A DNA stretch of 64,000 bases from positions 1,550,001 through 1,614,000 of the forward strand of contig NZ_JAPDHU010000002.1 of NCBI RefSeq assembly GCF_031921685.1, written 5' to 3'. Below the pieces are notes generated by a model that had not been told where the DNA came from, ran no database searches, and worked only from the letters and a program-made list of their open reading frames with translations. Position numbers and translations under genes: made by a program. Origin of the DNA: Terripilifer sp031921685. Its GTDB lineage: Bacteria; Pseudomonadota; Alphaproteobacteria; Rhizobiales; Beijerinckiaceae. Of the stretch, positions 17,876 through 29,632 are shown in pieces. Numbering within the stretch: position 1 is the stretch's first letter; every line of letters begins with the position of its first letter.

Positions 17876-18238
17876 TTAGAAGTTAAGGCCGCCTTCGCGG
17901 GCGCCTTCGGCCAGCGCCTTGACGCGGCCGTGATACATGTAGGAGCCGCGATCGAACACGACGTCCTTGATGCCAGCCTTGGCGGCACGTTCGGCAATCA
18001 GCTTGCCGATCGCCTTGGCGGCATCCACATTGGCGCCGGTCTTGAGAGCCGAGCGCTGATCCTTTTCGAGCGAAGAGGCGGCGACGAGCGTCGCACCCTT
18101 CTCGTCGTCGATGATCTGCGCGTAGATCTGCTTGGACGTGCGGTGCACGGACAAGCGCGGCTTGCCATAAGCCCGGGCACGGATTGAGCGGCGGACGCGC
18201 GCCTTGCGGCGGGCGGTGGCCGTAGCATTGTTCGCCAT
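17876..18238 (-). CDS. rplR: 50S ribosomal protein L18
   Basis: A 120-residue L18 that binds 5S rRNA. The basic N-terminus RRKARVRRSIRARAYGKPRL is followed by RTSKQIYAQIIDDEKGATLV and the C-terminal FDRGSYMYHGRVKALAEGAR. It is positioned between rplF and rpsE. Confidence 0.97.
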   Translation of the reverse strand: MANNATATARRKARVRRSIRARAYGKPRLSVHRTSKQIYAQIIDDEKGATLVAASSLEKDQRSALKTGANVDAAKAIGKLIAERAAKAGIKDVVFDRGSYMYHGRVKALAEGAREGGLNF

Positions 18239-18250
18239 CGCTGCGTCTCC

Positions 18251-18784
18251 TTACTTCTTCTTGCCTTCCTTGCGGAAGATGAACTCGCCGGCATACTTGA
18301 TGCCCTTGCCCTTATAGGGCTCGGGACCACGCAGCGAGCGGATTTCGGCGGCAACCTGGCCAACCTGACGACGATCGATACCCGTGATCGTCACTTCCGT
18401 CGGGCGCGGCGTCACAATCGCGATGCCAGCCGGGATCGGATAGTTGATGTCGTGGCTGTAACCAAGCGACAGCTGCAGGTTCTTGCCAACCACGGCCGCC
18501 TTGTAACCGACGCCGGTGATCTCGAGCTTCTTTTCGAAGCCGTTGGTCACACCGGTCACCAGATTGGCGATCATGGCGCGCGACATGCCCCACATGGCAC
18601 GGTCACGCTTGGAATTGCCACGCGGATCAACCTTGATCGCGCCGCCATCGAGGGCGACGGAGATCTCTTGGGGAACCGCGAACTTCAGTTCGCCCTTGGC
18701 GCCTTTTACGGCGACATTCTGGCCATCGACCTTGGCGGTCACGCCGGTGGGGATGGCGACGGGCTTCTTGCCGACACGAGACAT
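18251..18784 (-). CDS. rplF: 50S ribosomal protein L6
   Basis: A 177-residue L6 with two related domains. It starts MSRVGKKPVAIPTGVTAKV and carries the C-terminal signature PEPYKGKGIKYAGEFIFRKEG. I chose the ATG at 18784, the usual family start; the longer frame to 18943 runs into rpsH. Confidence 0.97.
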   Translation of the reverse strand: MSRVGKKPVAIPTGVTAKVDGQNVAVKGAKGELKFAVPQEISVALDGGAIKVDPRGNSKRDRAMWGMSRAMIANLVTGVTNGFEKKLEITGVGYKAAVVGKNLQLSLGYSHDINYPIPAGIAIVTPRPTEVTITGIDRRQVGQVAAEIRSLRGPEPYKGKGIKYAGEFIFRKEGKKK

Positions 18785-18800
18785 AATGATCTGTCCTCGC

Positions 18801-19193
18801 TCAGAAGACCCGGCAGAGCACTTCACCGCCGACATTCTGCTCACGCGCAGAATGGTCGGCCATGACGCCCTTCGGAGTCGAAACAATGGTGATACCGAGG
18901 CCGTTGGCGACACGCGGCATCTGCGAAACGGCGGCGTAAACACGCCGGCCGGGCTTGGAGACGCGCTGGATCTGACGGATCACCGGCTCGCCTTCATAAT
19001 ACTTCAGCTCGATTTCGAACTCCGAACGGCCATTGCCGTAGTCGGTGGTCGAATAGCCACGGATGTAGCCTTCGTCCCGCAGGACTTCGAGCACGTTGGC
19101 GCGCAGGCGCGAACCCGGCGTGTTGACCGAGCTCTTGCGGCGCATCTGCGCGTTACGGATACGGGTGAGCATATCGCCCAAAGGATCATTCAT
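18801..19193 (-). CDS. rpsH: 30S ribosomal protein S8
   Basis: A 130-residue S8 that binds the central domain of 16S rRNA and, in E. coli, represses the spc operon. Typical segments are NDPLGDMLTRIRNAQMRRK, KPGRRVYAAVSQMPRVANGL and the C-terminal VGGEVLCRVF. Length and position are standard. Confidence 0.97.
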   Translation of the reverse strand: MNDPLGDMLTRIRNAQMRRKSSVNTPGSRLRANVLEVLRDEGYIRGYSTTDYGNGRSEFEIELKYYEGEPVIRQIQRVSKPGRRVYAAVSQMPRVANGLGITIVSTPKGVMADHSAREQNVGGEVLCRVF

Positions 19194-19205
19194 GATCGCG
19201 CTCCC

Positions 19206-19511
19206 TTACCAGCTTGACTTGACCAAGCCAGGGATCAGGCCCTTCGAGCCCAATTCCCGGACGGCGATACGCGACATCTTCATCTTGCGATGGAACGCGC
19301 GCGGACGGCCCGTCACTTCGCAGCGATTGCGCAAGCGCGTCGCCGACGAATTGCGCGGCACCTGCGCCAGCTTCAGGGATGCCTCGAACCGCTCTTCCAT
19401 GCTGAGGGATTCGTCATTCACGATTTCCTTCAGACGCGCGCGGCGACCGGCGAACTTCTTCACCAGCTTTTCCTTGCGCTTCTGATTCTGTACTGCGCTC
19501 TTCTTTGCCAT
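19206..19511 (-). CDS. rpsN: 30S ribosomal protein S14 (zinc-free type)
   Basis: A 101-residue S14 of the long type, without the four zinc-binding cysteines. Signature segments are LARVPRNSSATRLRNRC-like (here LAQVPRNSSATRLRNRC), EVTGRPRAFHRKMKMSRI and the C-terminal GLIPGLVKSSW. It lies between rplE and rpsH. Confidence 0.97.
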   Translation of the reverse strand: MAKKSAVQNQKRKEKLVKKFAGRRARLKEIVNDESLSMEERFEASLKLAQVPRNSSATRLRNRCEVTGRPRAFHRKMKMSRIAVRELGSKGLIPGLVKSSW

Positions 19512-19562
19512 GAGCCTACCTCTTGATTCCGCGTTTGAGACCCGAAAGGGATTTCCCAGGCC

Positions 19563-20213
19563 TCACTGCCGGAACGGGAAGTTAAATGCGCGCAACAGGG
19601 CGCGCGCCTCGTCGTCGGTCTTGGCGGTCGTGCACACGATCACGTCCATACCAATCACCGAATCGATCTTGTCGTAGTCGATCTCCGGGAACACCAGGTG
19701 TTCCTTGATGCCCATGGCATAGTTGCCATTGCCATCGAACGACTTCGGATTCAGGCCGCGGAAGTCACGAATGCGCGGCAGCGCGATCGTCACCAGACGG
19801 TCCAGAAACTCGTACATACGCGTCTTGCGCAAAGTCACCTTGGCGCCGATCGGCATGTTCTCGCGCACCTTGAAGGTCGAGATCGCCTTGCGGGCCCGGG
19901 TCACAACCGGCTTCTGGCCGGAAATGAGGGCCAGGTCGCCAGCCGCGGTCGTCACCTTCTTGGTGTCGTTGACGGCATCGCCAACGCCCATGTTGATGAC
20001 GATCTTCTCGATCGTCGGCACTTCGAGCGCGTTCTTGTAACCGAACTGCTCTATCATCTGCTGACGCACGACTTCGTCGTAGTGCTTGCGCATGCGCGGC
20101 GTATAGCCTTTCGGCACCGCCAGCGATTCAGCCGTCGCAACATTGGCGGGAGCCGCGGCCTCGCCGCGCTTCGCCTTACCCTTTGCGGGCTTTTCGGTCG
20201 TAGCTTCAGCCAT
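19563..20213 (-). CDS. rplE: 50S ribosomal protein L5 with N-terminal extension
   Basis: A 216-residue L5 that binds 5S rRNA. The core has NALEVPTIEKIVINMGVGDA, the KPVVTRARKAISTFKVREN loop and GINEH-type GIKEHLVFPEIDYDKID. Compared with the usual 179-185 residues it carries about 35 extra N-terminal residues rich in Ala, Lys and Glu. The ATG at 20213 overlaps the end of rplX by eight bases. A later start is conceivable, but no clear one lies near the core. Confidence 0.95.
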   Translation of the reverse strand: MAEATTEKPAKGKAKRGEAAAPANVATAESLAVPKGYTPRMRKHYDEVVRQQMIEQFGYKNALEVPTIEKIVINMGVGDAVNDTKKVTTAAGDLALISGQKPVVTRARKAISTFKVRENMPIGAKVTLRKTRMYEFLDRLVTIALPRIRDFRGLNPKSFDGNGNYAMGIKEHLVFPEIDYDKIDSVIGMDVIVCTTAKTDDEARALLRAFNFPFRQ

Positions 20214-20526
20214 CGATCGTTTCTCCGGAACGCTTGGCGACACGAACCTTGCGGCCGTCGTCGAGAATCTTGAACGCAACGCGCGTCGGCTTGCCATCCT
20301 TCGGATCGGCGACGGCGAGATTGGACAGATGGACGGAGGCTTCCTTGGAAATGATGCCACCTTCCTGGGTCTGGGTCTGGCGCTGGTGACGGCGGACCAT
20401 GTTGACGCCGCGCACGATGGCGCGTTCTTCGGTCGGCATCACGCGCACGACTTCGCCCGAACGGCCCTTGTCGCGACCTGTGAGGAGAACGACCTTGTCG
20501 CCCTTCTTGATCTTCGCGGCCATCAC
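20206..20526 (-). CDS. rplX: 50S ribosomal protein L24
   Basis: A 106-residue L24, a KOW-domain protein that starts 50S assembly. The KOW segment IKKGDKVVLLTGRDKGRSGE is at residues 5-24, and GGIISKEASVHLSNLAV lies near the middle. Its start overlaps the rplN stop in a four-base overlap. Confidence 0.97.
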   Translation of the reverse strand: MMAAKIKKGDKVVLLTGRDKGRSGEVVRVMPTEERAIVRGVNMVRRHQRQTQTQEGGIISKEASVHLSNLAVADPKDGKPTRVAFKILDDGRKVRVAKRSGETIDG

Positions 20527-20891
20527 AGCACCTCCGGCGCGAGCGAAATGATCTTCATGTGGTTCTTGGCGCGCAGCTCGCGCGGAACCGGCCCGAAGAT
20601 ACGGGTGCCGACCGGCTCGCTCTGATTGTTGATCAGAACGGCGGCATTGGAATCGAAGCGGATCACCGAACCGTCGGCGCGCTTGATGTCCTTGGCGGTG
20701 CGCACGACAACGGCCTTCATCACGTCGCCCTTCTTCACGCGACCGCGCGGAATGGCTTCCTTGATGGAGACGACGATGATGTCACCCACACCGGCGTAAC
20801 GGCGCTTTGAGCCGCCGAGCACCTTGATGCACATTACACGTCGTGCACCCGAATTATCCGCCACATCGAGGGCGGTCTGCATCTGAATCAT
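20523..20891 (-). CDS. rplN: 50S ribosomal protein L14
   Basis: A 122-residue L14. The classic start MIQMQTALDVADNSGARRVM is followed by KVLGGSKRRYAGVGDIIVVS and the C-terminal GTRIFGPVPRELR. The length equals the family norm. Confidence 0.98.
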   Translation of the reverse strand: MIQMQTALDVADNSGARRVMCIKVLGGSKRRYAGVGDIIVVSIKEAIPRGRVKKGDVMKAVVVRTAKDIKRADGSVIRFDSNAAVLINNQSEPVGTRIFGPVPRELRAKNHMKIISLAPEVL

Positions 20892-20982
20892 GGCTTCAAG
20901 CCTTCCTTCTCAGATCGGTTTCCGGACCGGCTACCCGCCCCGGACTACGCCTGAAGGGAGCCGGGGCTCCCTTGACCACTCT

Positions 20983-21225
20983 TTAAGCTTTGGTTTCCGC
21001 CTCGACGACGGTCCAACGCTTCAGCTTCGAGATCGGCTTCGACTCCACGATGGAGACGGTATCGCCAACCTTGTAAGCCTTGTTCTCATCGTGCGCATGG
21101 TAGTGCTTGCTACGACGCACGGTCTTCTTGAGCAGCGGGTGCGTGAAACGGCGTTCAACCTTGACGACGATCGTCTTGGCCTGCTTGTCGCTCACGACGA
21201 CGCCCTGGAGAATTCGCTTCGGCAT
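20983..21225 (-). CDS. rpsQ: 30S ribosomal protein S17
   Basis: An 80-residue S17. The start MPKRILQGVVVSDKQAKTIV and the signature GDTVSIVESKPISKLKRWTV are typical of the family. It lies between rpmC and rplN. Confidence 0.97.
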   Translation of the reverse strand: MPKRILQGVVVSDKQAKTIVVKVERRFTHPLLKKTVRRSKHYHAHDENKAYKVGDTVSIVESKPISKLKRWTVVEAETKA

Positions 21226-21236
21226 CTCGTTTGTCC

Positions 21237-21443
21237 TTACTTTCCGCTGCGCTTCTGCGCCGCCAGCGTCTTGGCGCGGGCGATGTCACGACGCACGACG
21301 CGGACGCGCGACGTGTTGTCGAGCTGGCCGGTAGCGCGCTGAAAGCGCAGGTTGAACTGCTCCTTCTTCAGCTTCAGCACTTCGTCCACGAGCTGATCTT
21401 CCGTCATGGCGCGAAGATCGGAGACGCGTTGGTTGGATTTCAT
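21237..21443 (-). CDS. rpmC: 50S ribosomal protein L29
   Basis: A 68-residue two-helix L29 near the polypeptide exit site. The segment LKKEQFNLRFQRATGQL is diagnostic. I chose the ATG at 21443 (start MKSNQRVSDL); the longer frame to 21509 overlaps rplP. Confidence 0.96.
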   Translation of the reverse strand: MKSNQRVSDLRAMTEDQLVDEVLKLKKEQFNLRFQRATGQLDNTSRVRVVRRDIARAKTLAAQKRSGK

Positions 21444-21453
21444 CTCGTCCCCC

Positions 21454-21867
21454 TTACTCAGCGATGCGCTGCACGAAGCGCGTCTTGATCGGCAGCTTGG
21501 CCGCCGCAAGAGTCATCGCTTCACGAGCGAGCTCAACGGGCACGCCGTCGATCTCGAACATGATACGGCCCGGCGCGACGCGCGCGGCCCAGAATTCCGG
21601 CGCGCCCTTGCCTTTACCCATGCGCACTTCGGTCGGCTTCTTCGACACCGGCACGTCCGGGAAAATGCGGATCCACACGCGGCCAGCACGGCGCATGTGG
21701 CGGGTCATCGCGCGGCGGGCCGCCTCGATCTGACGCGCGGTGATACGCTCCGGCTCAAGAGCCTTCAAGCCGAATTGGCCGAAGTTGAGCTCGAAGCCAC
21801 CCTTGGCATTGCCATGGATGCGGCCTTTGAAGGCCTTTCTAAATTTGGTGCGCTTGGGTTGCAACAT
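21454..21867 (-). CDS. rplP: 50S ribosomal protein L16
   Basis: A 137-residue L16 near the peptidyl-transferase centre. It starts MLQPKRTKFRKAFKGRIHG and has RQIEAARRAMTRHMRRAGR, WIRIFPDVPVSKKPTEVRMG and a C-terminal AAAKLPIKTRFV. Length and order are standard. Confidence 0.98.
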   Translation of the reverse strand: MLQPKRTKFRKAFKGRIHGNAKGGFELNFGQFGLKALEPERITARQIEAARRAMTRHMRRAGRVWIRIFPDVPVSKKPTEVRMGKGKGAPEFWAARVAPGRIMFEIDGVPVELAREAMTLAAAKLPIKTRFVQRIAE

Positions 21868-21896
21868 GACTTAAGCTCTCAGTATCCGCTTCGCGC

Positions 21897-22649
21897 TCAC
21901 GCAGCGTCGCGGTTATGGCGGCCTTCGCGGCCTTCACGACCTTCCCGGCGCGGACGGCGTTCGCCGCCACCACCACCGGCATCCAGTTCGCTCTGGCGCT
22001 TGTCCTGCGCCATCGGATCATGCTCGAGGATCTCGCCCTTGAAGATCCACACCTTGATGCCGCACGTGCCATAAGCCGTGTGCGCGGTGGCAACGCCGTA
22101 ATCGACGTCCGCGCGCAGCGTATGCAGCGGAACGCGACCTTCGCGATACCACTCCAGACGGGCGATTTCGGCGCCGCCGAGACGGCCCGAGCAGTTGATA
22201 CGAATGCCTTGGGCACCCAGACGCATGGCCGACTGCACGGCACGCTTCATGGCGCGACGGAAGGCGACGCGGCGCTCGAGCTGCTGAGCGATCGAATCGG
22301 CGACCAGGGTCGCGTCGATTTCAGGCTTGCGCACTTCGACGATGTTGATGACGACTTCCGAGTCGGTCAGCTTCGACACCATCTTGCGGATCTTGTCGAT
22401 GTCCGCGCCCTTCTTGCCGATCACAACGCCCGGACGAGCCGAGTGGATCGTCACGCGGCACTTCTTGTGCGGGCGTTCGATGATGATCTTCGACACCGCC
22501 GCCTGCTTGAGCGCCTTCATCAGCGTCTCGCGGATGGCGAGGTCTTCGTGCAGCAGCTTGGCATATTCGCCACGGCCCGCGAACCAACGCGAATCCCAGG
22601 TGCGGTTGATGCCGAGGCGCAGGCCGACCGGATTGACTTTCTGACCCAT
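21897..22649 (-). CDS. rpsC: 30S ribosomal protein S3
   Basis: A 250-residue S3 at the mRNA entry. It starts MGQKVNPVGLRLGINRTWDS and has a KH domain around residues 40-110 (VTIHSARPGVVIGKKG). The C-terminal domain has the GIKVWIFKGEI signature. A Gly/Arg-rich tail of about 30 residues ends the protein, longer than in E. coli but usual in alphaproteobacteria. Confidence 0.97.
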   Translation of the reverse strand: MGQKVNPVGLRLGINRTWDSRWFAGRGEYAKLLHEDLAIRETLMKALKQAAVSKIIIERPHKKCRVTIHSARPGVVIGKKGADIDKIRKMVSKLTDSEVVINIVEVRKPEIDATLVADSIAQQLERRVAFRRAMKRAVQSAMRLGAQGIRINCSGRLGGAEIARLEWYREGRVPLHTLRADVDYGVATAHTAYGTCGIKVWIFKGEILEHDPMAQDKRQSELDAGGGGGERRPRREGREGREGRHNRDAA

Positions 22650-22659
22650 CGTTCTCTCC

Positions 22660-23046
22660 TCAGGCCTTCGCTTCGCTGGGGACTTCGCGAACCACGATCG
22701 TCAGGTTCGAAAAGGCCTTTTCGATGCTGCCGGCGCGGCCGCGAGCACGGGCATGAAAACGCTTCATGACCATGGCCTTGCCAACATGCGCTTCGGCGAC
22801 GACCAGATCGTCCACATCGAGCGAGTGATTGTTTTCGGCGTTAGCGATGGCGCTCTGCAGCGCCTTACGCACTTCGCCCGAAATCCGCTTGCGCGAGAAC
22901 TCGAGATCGGCGAGCGCCGTCTCAACCTTCTTGCCGCGGATCAGCTGGGCAACGAGGTTCAGCTTCTGCGGGCTGACGCGCAGCATGCGCGCCACCGCTT
23001 TGGCCTCGTTCTCGCCGAGCTTACGTTCCAGTTTCGGCTTCGACAT
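22660..23046 (-). CDS. rplV: 50S ribosomal protein L22
   Basis: A 128-residue L22 lining the exit tunnel. Typical segments are ARMLRVSPQKLNLVAQLIRG and the C-terminal KRFHARARGRAGSIEKAFSN loop. I chose the ATG at 23046 (start MSKPKLERKLGENE), which falls one base after the rpsS stop; the longer frame overlaps rpsS. Confidence 0.97.
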   Translation of the reverse strand: MSKPKLERKLGENEAKAVARMLRVSPQKLNLVAQLIRGKKVETALADLEFSRKRISGEVRKALQSAIANAENNHSLDVDDLVVAEAHVGKAMVMKRFHARARGRAGSIEKAFSNLTIVVREVPSEAKA

Positions 23047-23047
23047 A

Positions 23048-23326
23048 TCAGCCTCTCTTCGCCTTCTTATCGGCGGCGTGGCCATGGAAAGTACGGGTCG
23101 GCGCGAACTCGCCGAACTTATGGCCGATCATGTCCTCGTTGACGTTCACGGGGATATGCTTGTGGCCGTTGTGCACGCCGAACGTCAGACCGACGAACTG
23201 CGGCAGGATCGTGGAGCGGCGGCTCCAGATCTTGATGACTTCGGAGCGGCCGGAGGCGCGCGACGTTTCTGCCTTCTTGAGCAGATAGCCGTCGACGAAC
23301 GGACCTTTCCAGATCGAACGCGTCAT
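23048..23326 (-). CDS. rpsS: 30S ribosomal protein S19
   Basis: A 92-residue S19 of the 30S head. It starts MTRSIWKGPFVDGYLLKKAE and contains the signature GHKFGEFAPTRTFHGHAADK. It begins 3 bp after rplB. Confidence 0.98.
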   Translation of the reverse strand: MTRSIWKGPFVDGYLLKKAETSRASGRSEVIKIWSRRSTILPQFVGLTFGVHNGHKHIPVNVNEDMIGHKFGEFAPTRTFHGHAADKKAKRG

Positions 23327-23329
23327 GGC

Positions 23330-24169
23330 TTAGCCCTTCTTCTTGCTCTTGTGACGCGAGGTCACGATGAACTTATCCGTCGACTTGTTCGAACGGGTCT
23401 TCTTGCCCTTGGTGGGCTTGCCCCACGGGGTCACCGGATGGCGACCACCCGAGGTGCGGCCTTCACCACCGCCGTGCGGATGGTCGACCGGGTTCATGAC
23501 GACACCGCGGTTGTGCGGACGCTGGCCGAGCCAGCGGTTACGACCCGCCTTGCCGAGGTTGATGTTCATGTGGTCCGGGTTCGACACCGCACCGATCGTC
23601 GCGAAGCACTGGCCGTGGACCAGACGCTGCTCGCCCGAGTTCAGGCGCATGATCACCATGCCCTGGTCGCGACCGACGATCTGGGCGTAGGTGCCGGCCG
23701 AACGGGCCAGAACGCCACCCTTGCCGATCTTCATCTCGATGTTGTGCACGATCGTGCCCACCGGGATGTTCGACAGCGGCATCGCATTGCCCGGCTTCAC
23801 GTCGACCTGGTTGCCGGAGACGACGGTGTCGCCCGGCGACAGGCGCTGCGGCGCCAGGATGTAGGACAGCTCGCCGTCCGCATACTTGATCAGCGCGATG
23901 AACGCCGTGCGGTTCGGGTCATATTCCAGACGCTCGACCGTCGCCGTGACATCAAGCTTGCGACGCTTGAAGTCGACCAGACGGTACGACTGCTTGTGAC
24001 CACCGCCACGGAAGCGCACGGTGATGCGGCCGTGGTTGTTACGACCACCCTTCTGCGACTTGCCTTCCGTCAGCGTCTTGACCGGCTTGCCCTTCCACAG
24101 GTCAGAGCGGTCAACGATCACCAGCTGGCGCAGGCTAGGCGTGACGGGCTTGAATGATTTCAGTGCCAT
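23330..24169 (-). CDS. rplB: 50S ribosomal protein L2
   Basis: A 279-residue L2, needed for peptidyl-transferase activity. It starts MALKSFKPVTPSLRQLVIVD and contains GRITVRFRGGGHKQSYRLVD, and VMNPVDHPHGGGEGRTSGGR with the conserved histidine. Length and order are standard. Confidence 0.98.
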   Translation of the reverse strand: MALKSFKPVTPSLRQLVIVDRSDLWKGKPVKTLTEGKSQKGGRNNHGRITVRFRGGGHKQSYRLVDFKRRKLDVTATVERLEYDPNRTAFIALIKYADGELSYILAPQRLSPGDTVVSGNQVDVKPGNAMPLSNIPVGTIVHNIEMKIGKGGVLARSAGTYAQIVGRDQGMVIMRLNSGEQRLVHGQCFATIGAVSNPDHMNINLGKAGRNRWLGQRPHNRGVVMNPVDHPHGGGEGRTSGGRHPVTPWGKPTKGKKTRSNKSTDKFIVTSRHKSKKKG

Positions 24170-24188
24170 CGATCCAATCCTTTTCCGC

Positions 24189-24500
24189 TCACAGACCGGT
24201 CGTCACGTCGATCCGGTGGCCCTCGGCGAGGGTCACGACGGCACGCTTGACGTCGCCCTGAATGCCGCGGCGGCCGCGGAACACGCGGTTTTTGCCTTTG
24301 CGGACATTGGTGTTCACGCTCTCGACCTTGACGTCGAAGAGCCGCTCGACCGCGAGCTTGATTTCGGTCTTCGTGGCTTCCTTGCGGACCTTGAAGACCA
24401 CTTTGTTCTGCTCCGACGCCATCGTCGCCTTTTCGGTGATCACCGGCGAAACGATTACGTCATAGTGACGAGCATCGGCGAAACGGGCTGCCTGGCTCAT
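24189..24500 (-). CDS. rplW: 50S ribosomal protein L23
   Basis: A 103-residue L23 at the tunnel exit, the docking site for trigger factor and SRP. It contains VIVSPVITEKATMASEQNKV and the loop NVRKGKNRVFRGRRG. Its start overlaps the rplD stop by four bases. Confidence 0.97.
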   Translation of the reverse strand: MSQAARFADARHYDVIVSPVITEKATMASEQNKVVFKVRKEATKTEIKLAVERLFDVKVESVNTNVRKGKNRVFRGRRGIQGDVKRAVVTLAEGHRIDVTTGL

Positions 24501-25117
24501 TTGAATCGCGCCTCCAGCGCCTCGATCGCCGCCTTGGTCAGCACGAGCTTCTCACGGCGGAAAATGTCGTAGACGTTGATGCCCTGCACGGGCAGTACGT
24601 CGATGTTCGGGATGTTGCGGGCCGCCAGGCAGAAGTTCTGCTGCGGCTCGACGCCATCGATGATCAGAGCGGAGTTGAGACCGGCCTTGGCGAAGGAGGC
24701 GGCGAGCGCCTTGGTCTTCGCTTCGGTGATATCGGCCGACTGCCACACCACGAGGCCGCCGTCGCGCATCTTCTGCGACAGGGCATGGCGCAGCGCCAGG
24801 GCACGCACCTTCTTGGGCAGATCATGCGCATGGCTGCGAACGACCGGACCGAAGGCGCGACCACCGCCACGGAACTGCGGCACACGCATCGAGCCGTGAC
24901 GAGCGCCGCCCGTGCCCTTCTGCTTGTACATCTTCTTGGTCGTGCGGTTGATGTCCGCGCGATTCTTCACCGCATGCGTGCCGGCGCGACGCGCCGCCAG
25001 CTGGTAGCGGATCATGCGCGCGATCAGATCGGCACGCGGCTCGAGACCGAAAATCTCGTCGTTGAGTTCGATCGAGCCCGACTGAGCGCCGTCGATGGAC
25101 AGAATGTCGATTTTCAC
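24497..25117 (-). CDS. rplD: 50S ribosomal protein L4
   Basis: A 206-residue L4, which in E. coli also represses the S10 operon. Segments include KMYKQKGTGGARHGSMRVPQ in the tunnel loop and FGPVVRSHAHDLPKKVRALA. It lies between rplC and rplW. Confidence 0.97.
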   Translation of the reverse strand: MKIDILSIDGAQSGSIELNDEIFGLEPRADLIARMIRYQLAARRAGTHAVKNRADINRTTKKMYKQKGTGGARHGSMRVPQFRGGGRAFGPVVRSHAHDLPKKVRALALRHALSQKMRDGGLVVWQSADITEAKTKALAASFAKAGLNSALIIDGVEPQQNFCLAARNIPNIDVLPVQGINVYDIFRREKLVLTKAAIEALEARFK

Positions 25118-25120
25118 GGC

Positions 25121-25834
25121 TCAGCCCTCCTTCTTTTCTTCGCTGGGGGCTGCTGCTTCCGGCAGTTTGAACTTGCCCGGTTGCGGCGCATCCTTCGGCA
25201 GCGGCTTCTTCACCGCGTCGCGCACGTAGATGTAGCCGCCGGCATGACCCGGAACGGCGCCTTCCACGAGCACGAGGCCGCGGGCGACGTCCGTCTGGAC
25301 AACGCGCAGGTTCTGCGTCGTGACGCGCTCGGCACCGAGGTGACCGGCCATCTTCTTCTGCTTGAAGGTCTTGCCCGGATCCTGGCGCTGACCGGTCGAA
25401 CCGTGCGAACGGTGCGAGACGGACACGCCGTGGGTGGCACGCAGACCGCCGAAGTTCCAACGCTTCATCGGACCGGCAAAGCCCTTACCGATGGTCGTGC
25501 CGCTGACGTCCACATACTGGCCGGCAACGAAATGATCGGCGGTGATCTCAGCACCGACCGGGATCAGCTGCTCTTCCGGCACGCGGAATTCGGCGAGCTT
25601 CATCTTCGGCTCGACCTGCGCGCGCGCAAAACGCTCGCGCTCCGCCTTCGGAACATTCTTCACCTTGGCGCGGCCGAAACCGAGCTGCACGGCGGTATAG
25701 CCGTTCTGATCCTTGGTCCGATGCGCAACGACCTGACAGCCGTCGAGCTTGAGAACCGTGACCGGCACATGTTCGCCAGCGTCTGTGAAGACGCGGGTCA
25801 TGCCGACCTTCTGTGCAATGACACCTGAACGCAT
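25121..25834 (-). CDS. rplC: 50S ribosomal protein L3
   Basis: A 237-residue L3. It starts MRSGVIAQKVGMTRVFTDAG, and the loop signature FAGPMKRWNFGGLRATHGVS reaches toward the peptidyl-transferase centre. A C-terminal Pro/Ala/Glu-rich tail after about residue 210 exceeds the E. coli length but is common in this class. I chose the ATG at 25834; the longer frame overlaps the rpsJ gap. Confidence 0.97.
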   Translation of the reverse strand: MRSGVIAQKVGMTRVFTDAGEHVPVTVLKLDGCQVVAHRTKDQNGYTAVQLGFGRAKVKNVPKAERERFARAQVEPKMKLAEFRVPEEQLIPVGAEITADHFVAGQYVDVSGTTIGKGFAGPMKRWNFGGLRATHGVSVSHRSHGSTGQRQDPGKTFKQKKMAGHLGAERVTTQNLRVVQTDVARGLVLVEGAVPGHAGGYIYVRDAVKKPLPKDAPQPGKFKLPEAAAPSEEKKEG

Positions 25835-25883
25835 TGTTCTCGTCCTTAAGGGCACATTTCTTGAAGAGGTGCCCGGTTCAACC

Positions 25884-26192
25884 TTAGAGCTTGATCTCGA
25901 CGTCCACACCGGCCGCGAGATCGAGTTTCATCAGAGCATCGACCGTCTGCGGCGTCGGATCGACAATGTCGAGGACGCGCTTGTGGGTACGAATTTCGAA
26001 CTGTTCGCGCGACTTCTTGTCGACGTGCGGCGAACGGTTCACCGTGAACTTCTCGATCTGCGTCGGCAGCGGAATCGGGCCGCGCACCTGCGCGCCGGTC
26101 CGCTTCGCCGTCGAAACGATTTCTTTCGTCGACGTATCGAGGATCCGGTGGTCAAACGCCTTGAGGCGTATGCGGATATTCTGGCCGTTCAT
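25884..26192 (-). CDS. rpsJ: 30S ribosomal protein S10
   Basis: A 102-residue S10, which is also NusE in antitermination. It starts MNGQNIRIRLKAFDHRILD and has RGPIPLPTQIEKFTVNRSPH and the C-terminal VDALMKLDLAAGVDVEIKL. It lies 110 bp downstream of tuf. Confidence 0.98.
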   Translation of the reverse strand: MNGQNIRIRLKAFDHRILDTSTKEIVSTAKRTGAQVRGPIPLPTQIEKFTVNRSPHVDKKSREQFEIRTHKRVLDIVDPTPQTVDALMKLDLAAGVDVEIKL

Positions 26193-26302
26193 CTTCTCAT
26201 TCCCTTGCAGCCGTCGGTCTCGGCGCTTCTCTCAAAACAACCGGGACATAGGCCCCCGGAACTCCCCGCGGCGCCTTGCGACGCCGCGGCGAAAACCTTT
26301 TG

Positions 26303-27493
<1,191 letters not shown>

Positions 27494-27527
27494 TGCGGAG
27501 CTCCTTAAAACCTATCGACTGTTTCTA

Positions 27528-29600
<2,073 letters not shown>

Positions 29601-29632
29601 TGTCTTGTCCTCGTCGGCGCGAGCCGTTCAAA

